A stretch of DNA of 64,000 nucleotides from an uncultured Bacteroidota bacterium (lineage in GTDB: Bacteria; Bacteroidota; Bacteroidia; Chitinophagales; Chitinophagaceae), in contig CAILUU010000023.1 of assembly GCA_903837525.1 (NCBI GenBank), positions 1 to 64,000 on the forward strand, written 5' to 3'. Shown one piece after another: positions 8,789 to 18,288 of the stretch. How positions within the stretch are numbered: the stretch's first letter is position 1; every line of letters begins with the position of its first letter. Below the pieces are notes generated by a model, which was not told the DNA's origin, ran no database searches, and worked only from the letters and a program-made list of their open reading frames with translations. Both the position numbers and the translations under genes were made by a program.

Positions 8789-9508
8789 CTATAAAGTTAC
8801 CTGTTTTGCGTATTGCATTAATGTTAAAATTAAATCTGGATTAGGGCAATTAGCCAAATACTTTTCTCTATTGGCACTTGTACATACGCCCGGGTAATCG
8901 CCTTCTTTTAACTCCATATCTTCAATAATTTGAAAATGTAGATGTGGCGGCCAGTTGCCATTTTCCATTGCATTACCTAAATGGCCTATGGCATTACCAC
9001 GGTTTATATATTGCCCCACGGTAAGGTTTTGTATACTTTTTAAAGATAGATGGCCGTATAGGGTATGAAAAGAAATAGTATCTAATTGATGTTGTAAAAT
9101 GATGGTACCGCCATAATCGCCTAAGTTATTATTGTAAGCAAAACTATGTACCATACCGCCTAGTGGTGCAAAAATAGCTGTGTCTTCATCTGCCCAAATA
9201 TCAATGCCTAAATGGATGGTTCTTGCTTCATCTATATTAGTTGAGTTAAAATGTTTATGCACTTTATATAACACTCTATCTTCATTATACCCACCAATGC
9301 CATATTTACAATTGGCATTGGCTAAGGTTTGTTGTATGTAAGTAGAAAATAAATTTACATCCCCTAACAACTCTTTTGTTAAGCCTGCATTCGTTGCTGT
9401 AAAATTCATTTGCAACAATGCATCTGCATTTTTATCAACTTGTAGTACGCTATAAAAATTATTTTTATTTTTTTCTAGCGCTATAATTAATCTACTTATG
9501 CTATTCAT
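8789..9508 (-). CDS. M23-family peptidoglycan endopeptidase
   Basis: The LytM/M23 domain occupies the C-terminal ~140 residues: HLGIDIWADEDTAIFAP supplies the first His and Asp ligands, HTLYGHLS the active-site His region, and PPHLHFQI the HxH ligand. These zinc enzymes cut peptide cross-bridges or are inactive regulators; here all ligands are present. No signal peptide is visible, which is odd for a wall enzyme. The start is placed at the ATG at 9508 (239 residues) rather than eight codons upstream, because a -7 box TATGTTTG lies in that upstream stretch. Confidence 0.87.
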   Translation of the reverse strand: MNSISRLIIALEKNKNNFYSVLQVDKNADALLQMNFTATNAGLTKELLGDVNLFSTYIQQTLANANCKYGIGGYNEDRVLYKVHKHFNSTNIDEARTIHLGIDIWADEDTAIFAPLGGMVHSFAYNNNLGDYGGTIILQHQLDTISFHTLYGHLSLKSIQNLTVGQYINRGNAIGHLGNAMENGNWPPHLHFQIIEDMELKEGDYPGVCTSANREKYLANCPNPDLILTLMQYAKQVTL

Positions 9509-9512
9509 AATA

Positions 9513-9520
9513 CAAACATA
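9513..9520 (-). promoter_or_regulatory. -7 box TATGTTTG 4 nt before the M23 peptidase ATG
   Basis: It is an exact TAnnTTTG match ending 4 nt before the ATG. The predicted transcript would be leaderless. The box also argues against the longer upstream reading frame. Confidence 0.45.
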
Positions 9521-9696
9521 GTATAAATACAAAGGCTAGTATATATTTTAACTATAAAGTAGCAAACTAGTAAGCCTTTTTGCACATTTATTGTACTCGA
9601 ATTTTTATATGTAGTAAGGATTTTTTTAAAGAAGATATTTTTTATTTCTTTTTCTAATTGAGGGGTCATAAAAGGCTAACCCTAAAAACATTCTTC

Positions 9697-9741
9697 ATAA
9701 AAAAAACGGTTTGGATAACTAAGTTATATCCAAAACCGTTT
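9697..9741 (-). terminator. Intrinsic terminator of leuS
   Basis: A long stem (9704-9720 with 9721-9741, small bulge), AAACGGTTTTGGAT pairing with ATCCAAACCGTTT on the minus strand, is followed there by eight or more T. It begins about 36 nt past the leuS stop. Confidence 0.85.
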
Positions 9742-9776
9742 AGAGAAGTACCGTTGTTATAATTTTTATTACTTCA

Positions 9777-12533
9777 TTATACCACTATGTTAATCATTTT
9801 GTTTTTTACATAGATGATTTTTTTAGGGGTTTTTCCCTCCAACCATTTTTGTATTATTTCGTTTTGCAGTATAATTTCCTCTACTTCTACTTGCTCTAAT
9901 GTTAGAGCTAAAGAAATATTAGTACGCACTTTTCCATTTATACTAACCGGATATTCTTTACTACTTTCAACTAACAAGGCTGGGTTGAATGTTGGATACT
10001 GAGCATCTAAAATAGTTGTAGTATTTCCTACTTGGTGCCACAATTCCTCGGCAATATATGGTGCATAAGGCACTAACAAAATCAATACCTTTTCTAAAAT
10101 TTCTTTCTTATAGCATTTAGCATCTGCCAAATCGTTTACACAAATCATAAAGGCACTAACGGCAGTGTTAAACGAAAATTTCTCGGTATCTTCTTCTATC
10201 TTTTTTATGGTACGATGTAAAATTTTTAGTTCGGCCTCGGTAGGTTTTTCATCTACCCAAATTTTACCTTTAACATCATCGTTAAACAACCTCCATAGTT
10301 TTCTTAAAAACCTGTGCACGCCTTCAATACCTTTTGTATCCCAAGGTTTACTAGCTTCTACAGGACCAAGGAACATTTCGTACATACGAAAGGTATCGGC
10401 ACCGTATTTTTTACACAAAACATCTGGGTTAACAGTGTTATATTTTGATTTGGACATTTTTTCTGTTTCTACACCACAGATATATTTGCCATCTTGCTCT
10501 AAAATAAATTCTGCATTGGCATATTCGCCATTTTTCCATTTTTTAAATTCAGAAATATCTAATTCAACTCCATCAACAAAATTTACATCCACATAAATTT
10601 CATCAACATCATACTTATTTTTTAACCCATAGGAAACAAATTTATTTGAGTTTCTAACTCTGCAAGCCAACCTACTACTCCCCTGTATCATCCCCTGGTT
10701 CAACAACTTTTTAAAGGGCTCATCAAAACCAATATGCCCTAAGTCGTATAAAATTTTTGTCCACAAACGGCTGTACAATAAATGCCCAACGGCATGCTCT
10801 GTACCACCCACATATAAATCTACTTGGTTCCAATAATCACTAACTTTTTTATCGCAAAAAGTGGTAGCATTGTGTGGATCCATATAACGTAAAAAATACC
10901 AACTGCTACCTGCATAGCCTGGCATAGTGGAGGTTTCTCTTAATCCATTTGTAACCTTAACCCAATCTTTCAAATTCCCCAAAGGCCCTTCGCCCTCTGG
11001 GCCAGGCCCGTATTTATCTACATGTGGTAACTCCAATGGCAAATCAATTTCTTCCAAAGCAACAGCTACACCATCGTTCCAAATTATTGGAAAAGGCTCT
11101 CCCCAATAGCGTTGGCGGCTAAAGCCAGCATCTCTCATTCGGTAATTTACTTTGCGTTTACCAATGCCTTTTTCTTCTAATTTATCAATTACTACTTTAG
11201 CAGCTTCGGCATATTTCATACCATTTACAAATTCGCTATTACTATAAGGAACTTCTTTTATAGGGTTAGCCTCTTCGCCAGTAAAATGTTTACCAATAAT
11301 ATTTGTAATGGGAATATTAAAATGTTGAGCAAATTTAAAATCACGTTCATCGCCGCAAGGCACAGCCATTATTGCCCCTGTGCCGTAACCTGCTAAAACA
11401 TATTCACTTATCCAAACAGGAATTTGCTTACCGTTAAATGGATTTACTGCATATGCACCTGTAAAGCAACCTGTAATTTTTTTCTCTGCCATTCTATCTA
11501 CATCGCTACGGCTTTTTACATAAGCAATATATTCATCTACTGCAGATGTTTGATCTGTAGTTTTTATTTGTTGCACTAAATCTAATTCGGGGGCTACAAC
11601 CATAAAGTCTACACCAAAAATGGTATCGGGTCGGGTTGTGTAAACTTCAATTTCGAATTTTGAACCTTGCGTACCGGCAAGCAGGTTTTGAATTTCGAAT
11701 TTAATTTCTGCACCTTCGCTTTTGCCTATCCAATTACGTTGCATTTCTTTCATGCTATCACTAAAATCTACTGTTTCCAGGCCTTCTAGCAATCTATCGG
11801 CATAAGCTGTAATACGCAAATACCATTGGCGCATTTTCTTTTTTACCACTGGATGCCCACCACGTTCACTTACTCCATTTACCACTTCATCATTTGCCAA
11901 TACGGTTCCCAAAACTTCACACCAATTTACCTCGCCGTATTTACTAAATGCAAGGCGGCGTTGCATTAACCATTCTTCTTTTTGTGCAGTGCTAAAATTA
12001 TTCCATTCATCGGCTGTAAACTCACTACTCCCTTTTGTTTCGTATTTTTTAATTAGCTCACTAATAGGCAACGCTTTTTTGCAGGTATCACAAAAATAGC
12101 TATTGAACAGTTGCAAAAAAATCCATTGCGTCCATCGATAATAATTAGGGCCGCTGGTTTGTACTTCTCTTTCCCAATCGTAACAAAAACCAATTTTATC
12201 TAGCTGGGCTTTAAACGTAGCAATATTTTTTTTAGTAGTTTCTGCCGGGTGTTGCCCTGTTTCAATAGCATATTGCTCAGCAGGTAACCCAAAACTATCA
12301 AACCCCATAGGGTGCAAAACATTATAGCCTTTTAAACGCTTATAACGGCTATAAATATCACTAGCAATATAACCTAGCGGATGCCCTACATGTAAACCTG
12401 CGCCACTTGGGTAAGGAAACATATCCAACACATAATATTTTGGCTTATTAAAGTTGTTTTCAACCTTATACACTTTATCGGCTTTCCATTTATCCTGCCA
12501 CTTTTTTTCAATCTCGTTAAACTTGTATTCCAT
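9777..12533 (-). CDS. leuS: Leucine-tRNA ligase
   Basis: A 918-residue class Ia synthetase that charges tRNA-Leu. The HIGH-type motif HVGH is at residues 48-51 after PYPSGAGL. The CP1 editing domain occupies about residues 240-430 (TTRPDTIFGV; GTGAIMAVPCGDERDF). KMSKS is present as EKMSKSKYNTV. A charged insert before KMSKS matches the Bacteroidota leucine-specific insert and explains the length above the ~860 of E. coli. The C-terminal anticodon and tail domains are complete. It is a single-gene unit with a terminator. One of its substrates, tRNA-Leu(UAG), is at 39.6 kb. Confidence 0.97.
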   Translation of the reverse strand: MEYKFNEIEKKWQDKWKADKVYKVENNFNKPKYYVLDMFPYPSGAGLHVGHPLGYIASDIYSRYKRLKGYNVLHPMGFDSFGLPAEQYAIETGQHPAETTKKNIATFKAQLDKIGFCYDWEREVQTSGPNYYRWTQWIFLQLFNSYFCDTCKKALPISELIKKYETKGSSEFTADEWNNFSTAQKEEWLMQRRLAFSKYGEVNWCEVLGTVLANDEVVNGVSERGGHPVVKKKMRQWYLRITAYADRLLEGLETVDFSDSMKEMQRNWIGKSEGAEIKFEIQNLLAGTQGSKFEIEVYTTRPDTIFGVDFMVVAPELDLVQQIKTTDQTSAVDEYIAYVKSRSDVDRMAEKKITGCFTGAYAVNPFNGKQIPVWISEYVLAGYGTGAIMAVPCGDERDFKFAQHFNIPITNIIGKHFTGEEANPIKEVPYSNSEFVNGMKYAEAAKVVIDKLEEKGIGKRKVNYRMRDAGFSRQRYWGEPFPIIWNDGVAVALEEIDLPLELPHVDKYGPGPEGEGPLGNLKDWVKVTNGLRETSTMPGYAGSSWYFLRYMDPHNATTFCDKKVSDYWNQVDLYVGGTEHAVGHLLYSRLWTKILYDLGHIGFDEPFKKLLNQGMIQGSSRLACRVRNSNKFVSYGLKNKYDVDEIYVDVNFVDGVELDISEFKKWKNGEYANAEFILEQDGKYICGVETEKMSKSKYNTVNPDVLCKKYGADTFRMYEMFLGPVEASKPWDTKGIEGVHRFLRKLWRLFNDDVKGKIWVDEKPTEAELKILHRTIKKIEEDTEKFSFNTAVSAFMICVNDLADAKCYKKEILEKVLILLVPYAPYIAEELWHQVGNTTTILDAQYPTFNPALLVESSKEYPVSINGKVRTNISLALTLEQVEVEEIILQNEIIQKWLEGKTPKKIIYVKNKMINIVV

Positions 12534-12953
12534 GTCCTAAATCCCTATCCTTCGACTTTGCTCAGGATTACTTTTTGTGTTTCGTTAATAATTATAATAC
12601 AATCATTTTCTCTTTGTTTATCTTAGTTGTCATCTATCTGTCTAGGCTAGATAGATAGACTACTGTATCATATCTCTTTATTAAACTTTTATCTAAGCAT
12701 ATATTTTACCACTGAGATTTATCAAGGAATTACACAGAGAATTCTGCGTAAAATCATTTTACTCTTTTCTCAGCAATGAATAGCAAATGCTAAATAAAAG
12801 TTATAATAGTTGCTTATAGGCAACAATATATACACCAATAAAAATATCTTTGGGCAAACAATCGTTTTTGAGAAAGACGAAAATACAAAAAAGCGGCTAA
12901 AAACCTTTAAATTTGACCATCTTAATAAACTAACCTACTAACTATAAATATAT
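12534..12953. other. Gene-free divergent region between leuS and ftsX
   Basis: No ORF of note is present. It contains a TCCTTCGACTTTGCTCAGGA-type dispersed repeat fragment (12548-12567), a possible hairpin built on CTATCTGTCTAG/CTAGATAGATAG (12634-12658), and a TAAATTTG -7 box at 12908-12915 that could start the ftsX transcript with a leader of about 35 nt. Confidence 0.5.
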
Positions 12954-13832
12954 ATGTCTCAATTTGGAAAAGCAAGCAGCAAACGAGGTAAACCAACTTA
13001 TGCGTATGCAATTATTGGTGTATCCTTAGTATTATTTTTATTTGGTATAGTGGGTTGGTTCTTTTTAAATCTTCGTAAAACGGGCGACTATTTTAAAGAA
13101 AACATACAAGTACAGTGTTTTTTAAACAGAGATGCATCTAAGAAAAGAATTGATAGCGTACAGAAATTTATTGCCACTTTATCCTCAACCAAATCGGTTG
13201 AATATGTTACTAAGGAAAAAGCCATTAAAAAATTTGAGGCCGATAATGATACAACATGGAGGCAATTTATTCAAAACAATCCACTTCCAGAAAGCTTAGA
13301 TTTTTATGTAAAAGCTAGCCATGTACAAAGTGATAGCTTACGATCTATTTCCAACGCTATTGAAGCTAATTTTCCAGGGGTAATATCGGAGTACAAATAT
13401 CCTGATGAAATTGTAGCTAAGGTTGGCAATTTTGCAAAATATTTATTTATTGGTTTTTTAGTAGCGGCTATAATTTTAACCATATTAGTAATTTTTTCTA
13501 TTGATAACACCATAAGGCTTGCTATGTATAGCAATCGTTTTTTAATAAAAACAATGCAAATGGTAGGGGCTACTCGTTGGTTTATAGCAAAACCTATTAA
13601 CATAAGAGCCGTTATTAATGGTTTAATATCTGCATTGATTGCGATAGTATTAATTTATACAGCGGTAATTTTAATAGAATCGATTAGGCCAGAGTTTAAA
13701 GCTTTAAGAGATAATAAAAGCATGATTTTATTATTTTTACTTATTATATTTTTAGGCGTTAGTATTACACTTGTAAGCACCCACCGTGCTGTAATTAAAT
13801 ACTTGCGTATGAAATTGGATGATTTATATTAA
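12954..13832 (+). CDS. ftsX: Cell division protein FtsX
   Basis: A 292-residue FtsX: a cytoplasmic N-terminus, TM1 (about 20-42), an extracellular domain of roughly 120 residues, then three TM helices (about 165-185, 215-240, 255-280), the standard four-TM arrangement. With the ATPase FtsE it controls peptidoglycan hydrolases during division. ftsE is not adjacent, which is common in Bacteroidota. It leads a plus-strand run with DUF3098 (22 nt later) and uppP, an arrangement that links division and wall-lipid recycling. Confidence 0.92.
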   Translation: MSQFGKASSKRGKPTYAYAIIGVSLVLFLFGIVGWFFLNLRKTGDYFKENIQVQCFLNRDASKKRIDSVQKFIATLSSTKSVEYVTKEKAIKKFEADNDTTWRQFIQNNPLPESLDFYVKASHVQSDSLRSISNAIEANFPGVISEYKYPDEIVAKVGNFAKYLFIGFLVAAIILTILVIFSIDNTIRLAMYSNRFLIKTMQMVGATRWFIAKPINIRAVINGLISALIAIVLIYTAVILIESIRPEFKALRDNKSMILLFLLIIFLGVSITLVSTHRAVIKYLRMKLDDLY

Positions 13833-13854
13833 TTTGCACAAATAATTTAATACA

Positions 13855-14109
13855 ATGAGCAACGAAAAAAAACAACCACAATCTAACAACACCCTTTTTG
13901 GTAAGCAAAATTATAGCTGGATGTTAGCTGGTTTAGCCATAATGGCAATTGGCTTTATTTTAATGGCTGGCGGCAAAAGTGCCGACCCTAATGTGTTTGA
14001 TGATAAAGATGTAAATGGTTTTAGACGTATTACACTTGCCCCAATTTTAATAGTAGCTGGTTTAATAGTGGAGATATTTGCTATTATGAAAAAACCTAAA
14101 GACAATTAA
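13855..14109 (+). CDS. DUF3098 small membrane protein
   Basis: An 84-residue protein with a polar N-terminus, two TM helices (WMLAGLAIMAIGFILMAGG and ITLAPILIVAGLIVEIFAIM) and a short Lys-rich tail. The inter-helix segment SADPNVFDDKDVNGFRR is the conserved DUF3098 signature. The family is almost confined to Bacteroidota and nearly always lies between ftsX and uppP, as here; its function is unknown. Position implies a role in division or wall-precursor recycling. A heptanucleotide repeat begins at its stop codon. Confidence 0.9.
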   Translation: MSNEKKQPQSNNTLFGKQNYSWMLAGLAIMAIGFILMAGGKSADPNVFDDKDVNGFRRITLAPILIVAGLIVEIFAIMKKPKDN

Positions 14110-14135
14110 ACATTAAACATTAAAAATTAAAAATA
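14108..14135. repeat. Heptanucleotide tandem repeat (4 units) after DUF3098
   Basis: The units are AAACATT, AAACATT, AAAAATT and AAAAATA, in exact 7-nt register, starting inside the DUF3098 stop codon. They have the same period and similar composition as the repeats in gldD and the beta-lactamase gene. Confidence 0.75.
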
Positions 14136-14138
14136 TTT

Positions 14139-14163
14139 GCGGAGTTTAGGCTTCGCTTTTTTT
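14139..14163 (+). terminator. Probable weak terminator between DUF3098 and uppP
   Basis: The stem GCGGA (14139-14143)/TTCGC (14152-14156) has an 8-nt loop and a run of seven T. The 5-bp stem includes a G-T pair, so termination may be partial and allow some uppP expression. Confidence 0.6.
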
Positions 14164-14228
14164 GTGTTCCGTTTAAAATTATATCTTTAAAATAATAAAC
14201 TTGTTAAATTTTTAATTTTAATTAATAA

Positions 14229-15026
14229 ATGACCACGTTACAATCCATAATTATTGCTATAGTAGAAGGTTTGACAGAATTTTTACCCATATCTTCTACA
14301 GCACATATGCGTATTACCGAAAATTTATTAGGTATTAGTAACGAAGATAAATTTACTAAAGTATTTACTGTAGCTATTCAACTAGGTGCCATACTTTCGG
14401 TAGTCGTTTTATATTTTAAAAAGTTTGTTGATTTTAAAAATGGGCAATTCTATCTTAAATTAATTATAGCCGTTATCCCTGCATTACTATTTGGAAAATT
14501 ATTTAGCGAAAAAATAGATGAGTTATTAGAGAAGCCAATTTTTATTGCTTGTGTAATGTTAGCAGGTGGTCTCTTTTTTTTATTTGCAGATAATTTATTT
14601 AGAGACCCCGAAATAAAAGACGAGAAAGATGTAAATTATTTAACCGCATTACGAATAGGTTTATTTCAATGCTTGGCCATTTTATTACCAGGCCTCAGCC
14701 GCAGTGCAGCTACTATTATAGGTGGTATGAGTTTAAAACTTACCCGTAATGCAGCTGCCGAATTTTCGTTTTTTTTGGCGGTGCCTACCATGTTTGCAGC
14801 AACGGTGTACAAATTATATAAATACTATAGCGACAACGGTGGCTTTTCATCTAACGAAATAAAGCAATTAGCTATTGGCAATATGGTAGCTTTTATAGTA
14901 GCCTTAATTGCTATTAAATTTTTTATAGGCTTTTTAAAAAAGCATGGCTTTAAAGTATGGGGTTGGTATAGAATAATTGTTGGGTGTATATTATTACTAC
15001 TAATTTACATTGGTTACATTAAGTAA
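14229..15026 (+). CDS. uppP: Undecaprenyl-diphosphatase UppP (BacA)
   Basis: A 265-residue integral membrane BacA-family protein. The signature [15 protein letters not shown] (about residues 13-27) holds the catalytic Glu/Ser region, and [15 protein letters not shown] (about 155-169) holds the second conserved box with the arginine. It removes a phosphate from undecaprenyl pyrophosphate to regenerate the lipid carrier for peptidoglycan and O-glycans; overexpression of the family gives bacitracin resistance. The hydrophobic profile suits about eight TM segments. It follows ftsX-DUF3098, the usual order in the phylum. Confidence 0.95.
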   Translation: MTTLQSIIIAIVEGLTEFLPISSTAHMRITENLLGISNEDKFTKVFTVAIQLGAILSVVVLYFKKFVDFKNGQFYLKLIIAVIPALLFGKLFSEKIDELLEKPIFIACVMLAGGLFFLFADNLFRDPEIKDEKDVNYLTALRIGLFQCLAILLPGLSRSAATIIGGMSLKLTRNAAAEFSFFLAVPTMFAATVYKLYKYYSDNGGFSSNEIKQLAIGNMVAFIVALIAIKFFIGFLKKHGFKVWGWYRIIVGCILLLLIYIGYIK

Positions 15027-15178
15027 AATGGGTACATTTAAGTACCAAAACATACTAACATGCATAAATCTTTTAGCTATCTTAAGTCAGTATCTATTAC
15101 TTTTTGTTGGTGTAAAGGTTCTGCTTCATAAACTATCTCTTTATCTTTTTTAAAAATTATACCTAAACAATACTACAA

Positions 15179-16552
15179 ATGCAGCAAGAAATAATTGATA
15201 TAGAAAACAGTTTAGTTCAAGAACAACAAACTGCTCCTAAAAAAGTTATACATAGTTGGGCAATGTTCGATTGGGCGAATAGCGTTTATAATTTGGTAAT
15301 TACTTCAACCATTTTCCCAGCCTATTTTGAAAGTATGACCAAAGAAAGTAGCGAAAGTGGAATTACGTATGTTCGTTTTTTAGGAAGAAAATTTGTTAAT
15401 ACTTCTTTGTACGACTATGCACTTGCAGTATCGTTGTTAGTTGTTGCTATTGCTTTACCCATTTTAACATCCATTGCAGATAGTCGTGGCAGTAAGAAAA
15501 AGTTTATGACTTTTTTTCTTATCATGGGCAGTTTAGCATGCTCTGGCTTATGGTTTTTTAAAGGCCCCTCTTCCATTAATTTGGGTATTAGCTTTATGAT
15601 GCTTGCCTGCATTGGTTTTTGGAGTAGCTATGTTTTTAGCAATAGTTATTTACCCGAAATTGCAGCACCAGCTGATAGAGATAGGGTTAGTGCAAAAGGG
15701 TTTGCTTATGGCTATGTAGGTAGTGTGATTTTACAAATTGTTTGCTTTGTATTTATTTTTAAACCAGAAATTTTAGGCGGCAATAAAGATACTGGCACTA
15801 TTCAATATCAATTTTGTTTCATACTAGTTGGTCTCTGGTGGTTGTGCTTTGGCTTGTATTCAATAGCAAAATTACCCACACCAATAAGTGCGTTAGGCAT
15901 CCAAACTAAAAAGAAAAATGTTTTTGTTGATGGTTATAAAGAACTAGCTATAGTTTGGAATCAACTTAAAACTATACCCGTTATAAAAAGCTATTTAGGC
16001 TCTTTCTTTTTTTATAATATGGGGGTACAAACGGTTATGCTTGCCGCTACCCTTTATGGCAAAAGTGAATTAGGAATACCCACCGATAATTTAATTATTA
16101 CCATTTTATTAATTCAGTTAATTGCCATACCGGGTGCATATTTAATTAGTAAATTATCGGCAAAAATTGGTAACATACCAGCGTTAATGTGGGTTGTAGC
16201 ATTTTGGGTTTTACTTTGCATAGCTGGTTATTTTGTACCTAAAGAGGGCATTTATCAATTTTACGCACTAGGTACTTGTGTAGGTTTTGTAATGGGGGGC
16301 ATACAAAGCTTAAGCCGTAGTACCTACAGTAAATTAATGCCTAAAACAAAAGACACCGCCTCTTTCTTTAGTTTTTATGATGTTACCGAAAAAATTGCCA
16401 TAGTATTAGGGTTGTTTACATTTGGTTTAATAAATGAATTAACGGGCTCTCAACGCAACAGTGTATTAGCCTTAATGTTATTTTTTATTTGCGGATTGAT
16501 TGGATTGTATTTTACTAATAAAAAAATGAAGCAACTTATACAAACTAAATAG
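15179..16552 (+). CDS. MFS transporter, UMF1/Atg22-like family
   Basis: A 457-residue protein with about twelve TM helices. The N-terminal SWAMFDWANSVYNLVITSTIFPAYFE is characteristic of the UMF1 (Atg22-like, PF11700) branch of the major facilitator superfamily. VGFVMGGIQSLSRSTYSKLMP near residue 370 is the conserved second-half motif. Yeast Atg22 exports vacuolar amino acids; bacterial substrates are unknown. Its stop is one base before the ATG of the MBL hydrolase, so the two are translationally linked. Confidence 0.88.
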   Translation: MQQEIIDIENSLVQEQQTAPKKVIHSWAMFDWANSVYNLVITSTIFPAYFESMTKESSESGITYVRFLGRKFVNTSLYDYALAVSLLVVAIALPILTSIADSRGSKKKFMTFFLIMGSLACSGLWFFKGPSSINLGISFMMLACIGFWSSYVFSNSYLPEIAAPADRDRVSAKGFAYGYVGSVILQIVCFVFIFKPEILGGNKDTGTIQYQFCFILVGLWWLCFGLYSIAKLPTPISALGIQTKKKNVFVDGYKELAIVWNQLKTIPVIKSYLGSFFFYNMGVQTVMLAATLYGKSELGIPTDNLIITILLIQLIAIPGAYLISKLSAKIGNIPALMWVVAFWVLLCIAGYFVPKEGIYQFYALGTCVGFVMGGIQSLSRSTYSKLMPKTKDTASFFSFYDVTEKIAIVLGLFTFGLINELTGSQRNSVLALMLFFICGLIGLYFTNKKMKQLIQTK

Positions 16553-16553
16553 C

Positions 16554-17459
16554 ATGAAACTTTATTCAATAAACACAGGGTATTTTAAATTAGACGGAGG
16601 TGCAATGTTTGGTGTAGTACCAAAAAGTATGTGGAACAAACTAAACCCTGCCGATGAAAATAATATGTGCAGTTGGGCGTTGCGTTGTTTATTAATTGAA
16701 GATGAAGGCAAATTAATTTTGATAGATAATGGCATGGGCAATAAACAAGATGCCAAGTTTTTTGGGCATTATTATTTACATGGCGATGATACGTTAGAAA
16801 AATCATTAGCCAAGCATGGTTTTACAAAAGATGATATTACTGATGTTTTTTTAACCCATTTACACTTTGACCATTGTGGTGGAAGTATTGAAAAAGATGG
16901 AGATAAATTAGTACCGGCATTTAAAAACGCCACGTATTGGAGTAATAAAAATCACTGGCAATGGGCTACACAGCCAAATGCAAGAGAAAAAGCAAGTTTT
17001 TTGAAGGAAAATATTTTGCCGATACAAGAAAGTGGACAATTGAAGTTTATAGAGGTGAATAGTGAAAAAGCAGAATTTATTAGTGAGTCATTAGTAGTTA
17101 GTAAAAACATTCCTCCACTTTCAACTTTCAACTCTCCACTTTCAACCCACTTAGATCTACTAATTGCCAACGGACACACCAATGCTATGATGTTGCCTAA
17201 AATAAATTACAATGGCAAAACCATTGTTTTTATGGCGGATTTGTTACCCTCCGCTGCACATATTCCTTTACCCTATGTAATGGGTTACGATATGTTTCCG
17301 CTTACCACCTTAAATGAAAAAAATGCTTTTTTAACCGAGGCTGTAGAAAATAATTATATTCTATTTTTTGAGCATGACCTTGTAAATGAATGCTGCACTT
17401 TACAAATGACAGAAAAAGGGGTTAGAGTTAAGGAGGTTTTTAAATTAAGTGATATTTAG
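16554..17459 (+). CDS. MBL-fold metallo-hydrolase
   Basis: A 301-residue metallo-beta-lactamase-fold protein with the zinc motif THLHFDHCGG (HxHxDH, about residues 101-110), a later ligand in LIANGHTNAM, and FMADLLPSAAH. It resembles the lactonase-like branch of the superfamily, but the substrate cannot be assigned. Residues about 187-200 (PPLSTFN then SPLSTHL) are encoded by a 7-nt tandem repeat at 17111-17152, apparently an insertion of intergenic-type repeat DNA that happens to keep the frame. It is coupled to the upstream UMF1 transporter. Confidence 0.86.
   Translation: MKLYSINTGYFKLDGGAMFGVVPKSMWNKLNPADENNMCSWALRCLLIEDEGKLILIDNGMGNKQDAKFFGHYYLHGDDTLEKSLAKHGFTKDDITDVFLTHLHFDHCGGSIEKDGDKLVPAFKNATYWSNKNHWQWATQPNAREKASFLKENILPIQESGQLKFIEVNSEKAEFISESLVVSKNIPPLSTFNSPLSTHLDLLIANGHTNAMMLPKINYNGKTIVFMADLLPSAAHIPLPYVMGYDMFPLTTLNEKNAFLTEAVENNYILFFEHDLVNECCTLQMTEKGVRVKEVFKLSDI
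17111..17152. repeat. Heptanucleotide tandem repeat inside the MBL gene
   Basis: The 7-nt units are TCCTCCA, CTTTCAA, CTTTCAA, CTCTCCA, CTTTCAA and CCCACTT. Six units total 42 nt, which keeps the reading frame and gives a 7-residue protein repeat containing PLST. Confidence 0.75.
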
Positions 17460-17484
17460 TAAATTTTTTCTATAAAAAATATTT

Positions 17485-18288
17485 TTACCGCACACTAACT
17501 AACGAGGTTAGCGGATAGCGTAAATTTTTATACCCCATCATATCTACTTTTATACTGCCTACACTTATTGGACTTTCCACACGTAGTAATAATTTATTGG
17601 CATCATCACTAAACCAGGCATTCATTTTTTCGCCACCCTCAAAAATTGTACCTTTTAAAAGCAGTGGTTTTATTTTAATAGCGTTAAATTTTCCGTAACG
17701 AGTTTTAATTTTTTCTTTACCCATATAACGTATGTATAAATGAAAAACCTCATCATCTAAAAACATATCAAAAGGTATTTTATCGTTCACTTTGTATTTG
17801 CTATAATCAATATTACGGGCATAATAAACAGCACTAACTACATCTTGTATACAGGGAGTAGTTTTATAGGTCCCGTTTGTACTTATGGCAGTATTATTGG
17901 TTTGATTAAACGTAACATTATTATATTTTTTATAACCACCCTCATCTACATTTCGTATAAACTTGTACGGTAGTAAGTTGGTGGTATCGGCATAGCTTTC
18001 GTATCTATCTCTTACCTTAAAAAAATTATCAAAAAAGCTATACGATTTTCCTTCGCCAACAAAATGATAAACAGGTTTACCATTGTAGCGTTCTACATTG
18101 GCGCTAAACATAGCTTCGCCAGCACCTACATACATACCAAGGGTACTATAAAAAACTTTCATAGTAACCACTTCGCCATCTTTAAAAACAGTGTTTCGTA
18201 TGGTACAAGGGTCGGCATAGTTTAGGGTAAAACTAATGCTAACTAAACCAATACATAAAATACCAATTTTTGTAAACTTAACTATCAT
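17485..18288 (-). CDS. DUF3108 secreted/periplasmic protein
   Basis: A 267-residue protein with a signal peptide (KIGILCIGLVSISFTLNYA) and a DUF3108 domain over most of its length. Recognisable stretches are GEVVTMKVFYSTLGMYVGAGEA near residue 40 and KTRYGKFNAIKIKPLLLKGTIFEGGEKMNAWFSDD near 195-230. The fold resembles lipid-binding antiparallel beta proteins; the function is unknown. Its ATG overlaps the stop of the upstream UPF0104-like gene in an ATGA, so translation is coupled and a joint membrane role is likely. Confidence 0.87.
   Translation of the reverse strand: MIVKFTKIGILCIGLVSISFTLNYADPCTIRNTVFKDGEVVTMKVFYSTLGMYVGAGEAMFSANVERYNGKPVYHFVGEGKSYSFFDNFFKVRDRYESYADTTNLLPYKFIRNVDEGGYKKYNNVTFNQTNNTAISTNGTYKTTPCIQDVVSAVYYARNIDYSKYKVNDKIPFDMFLDDEVFHLYIRYMGKEKIKTRYGKFNAIKIKPLLLKGTIFEGGEKMNAWFSDDANKLLLRVESPISVGSIKVDMMGYKNLRYPLTSLVSVR

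Noticed and set aside
15028-15046. GGTAC/GTACC hairpin after uppP as terminator
   Set aside because: The stem is only five base pairs and no T run follows.
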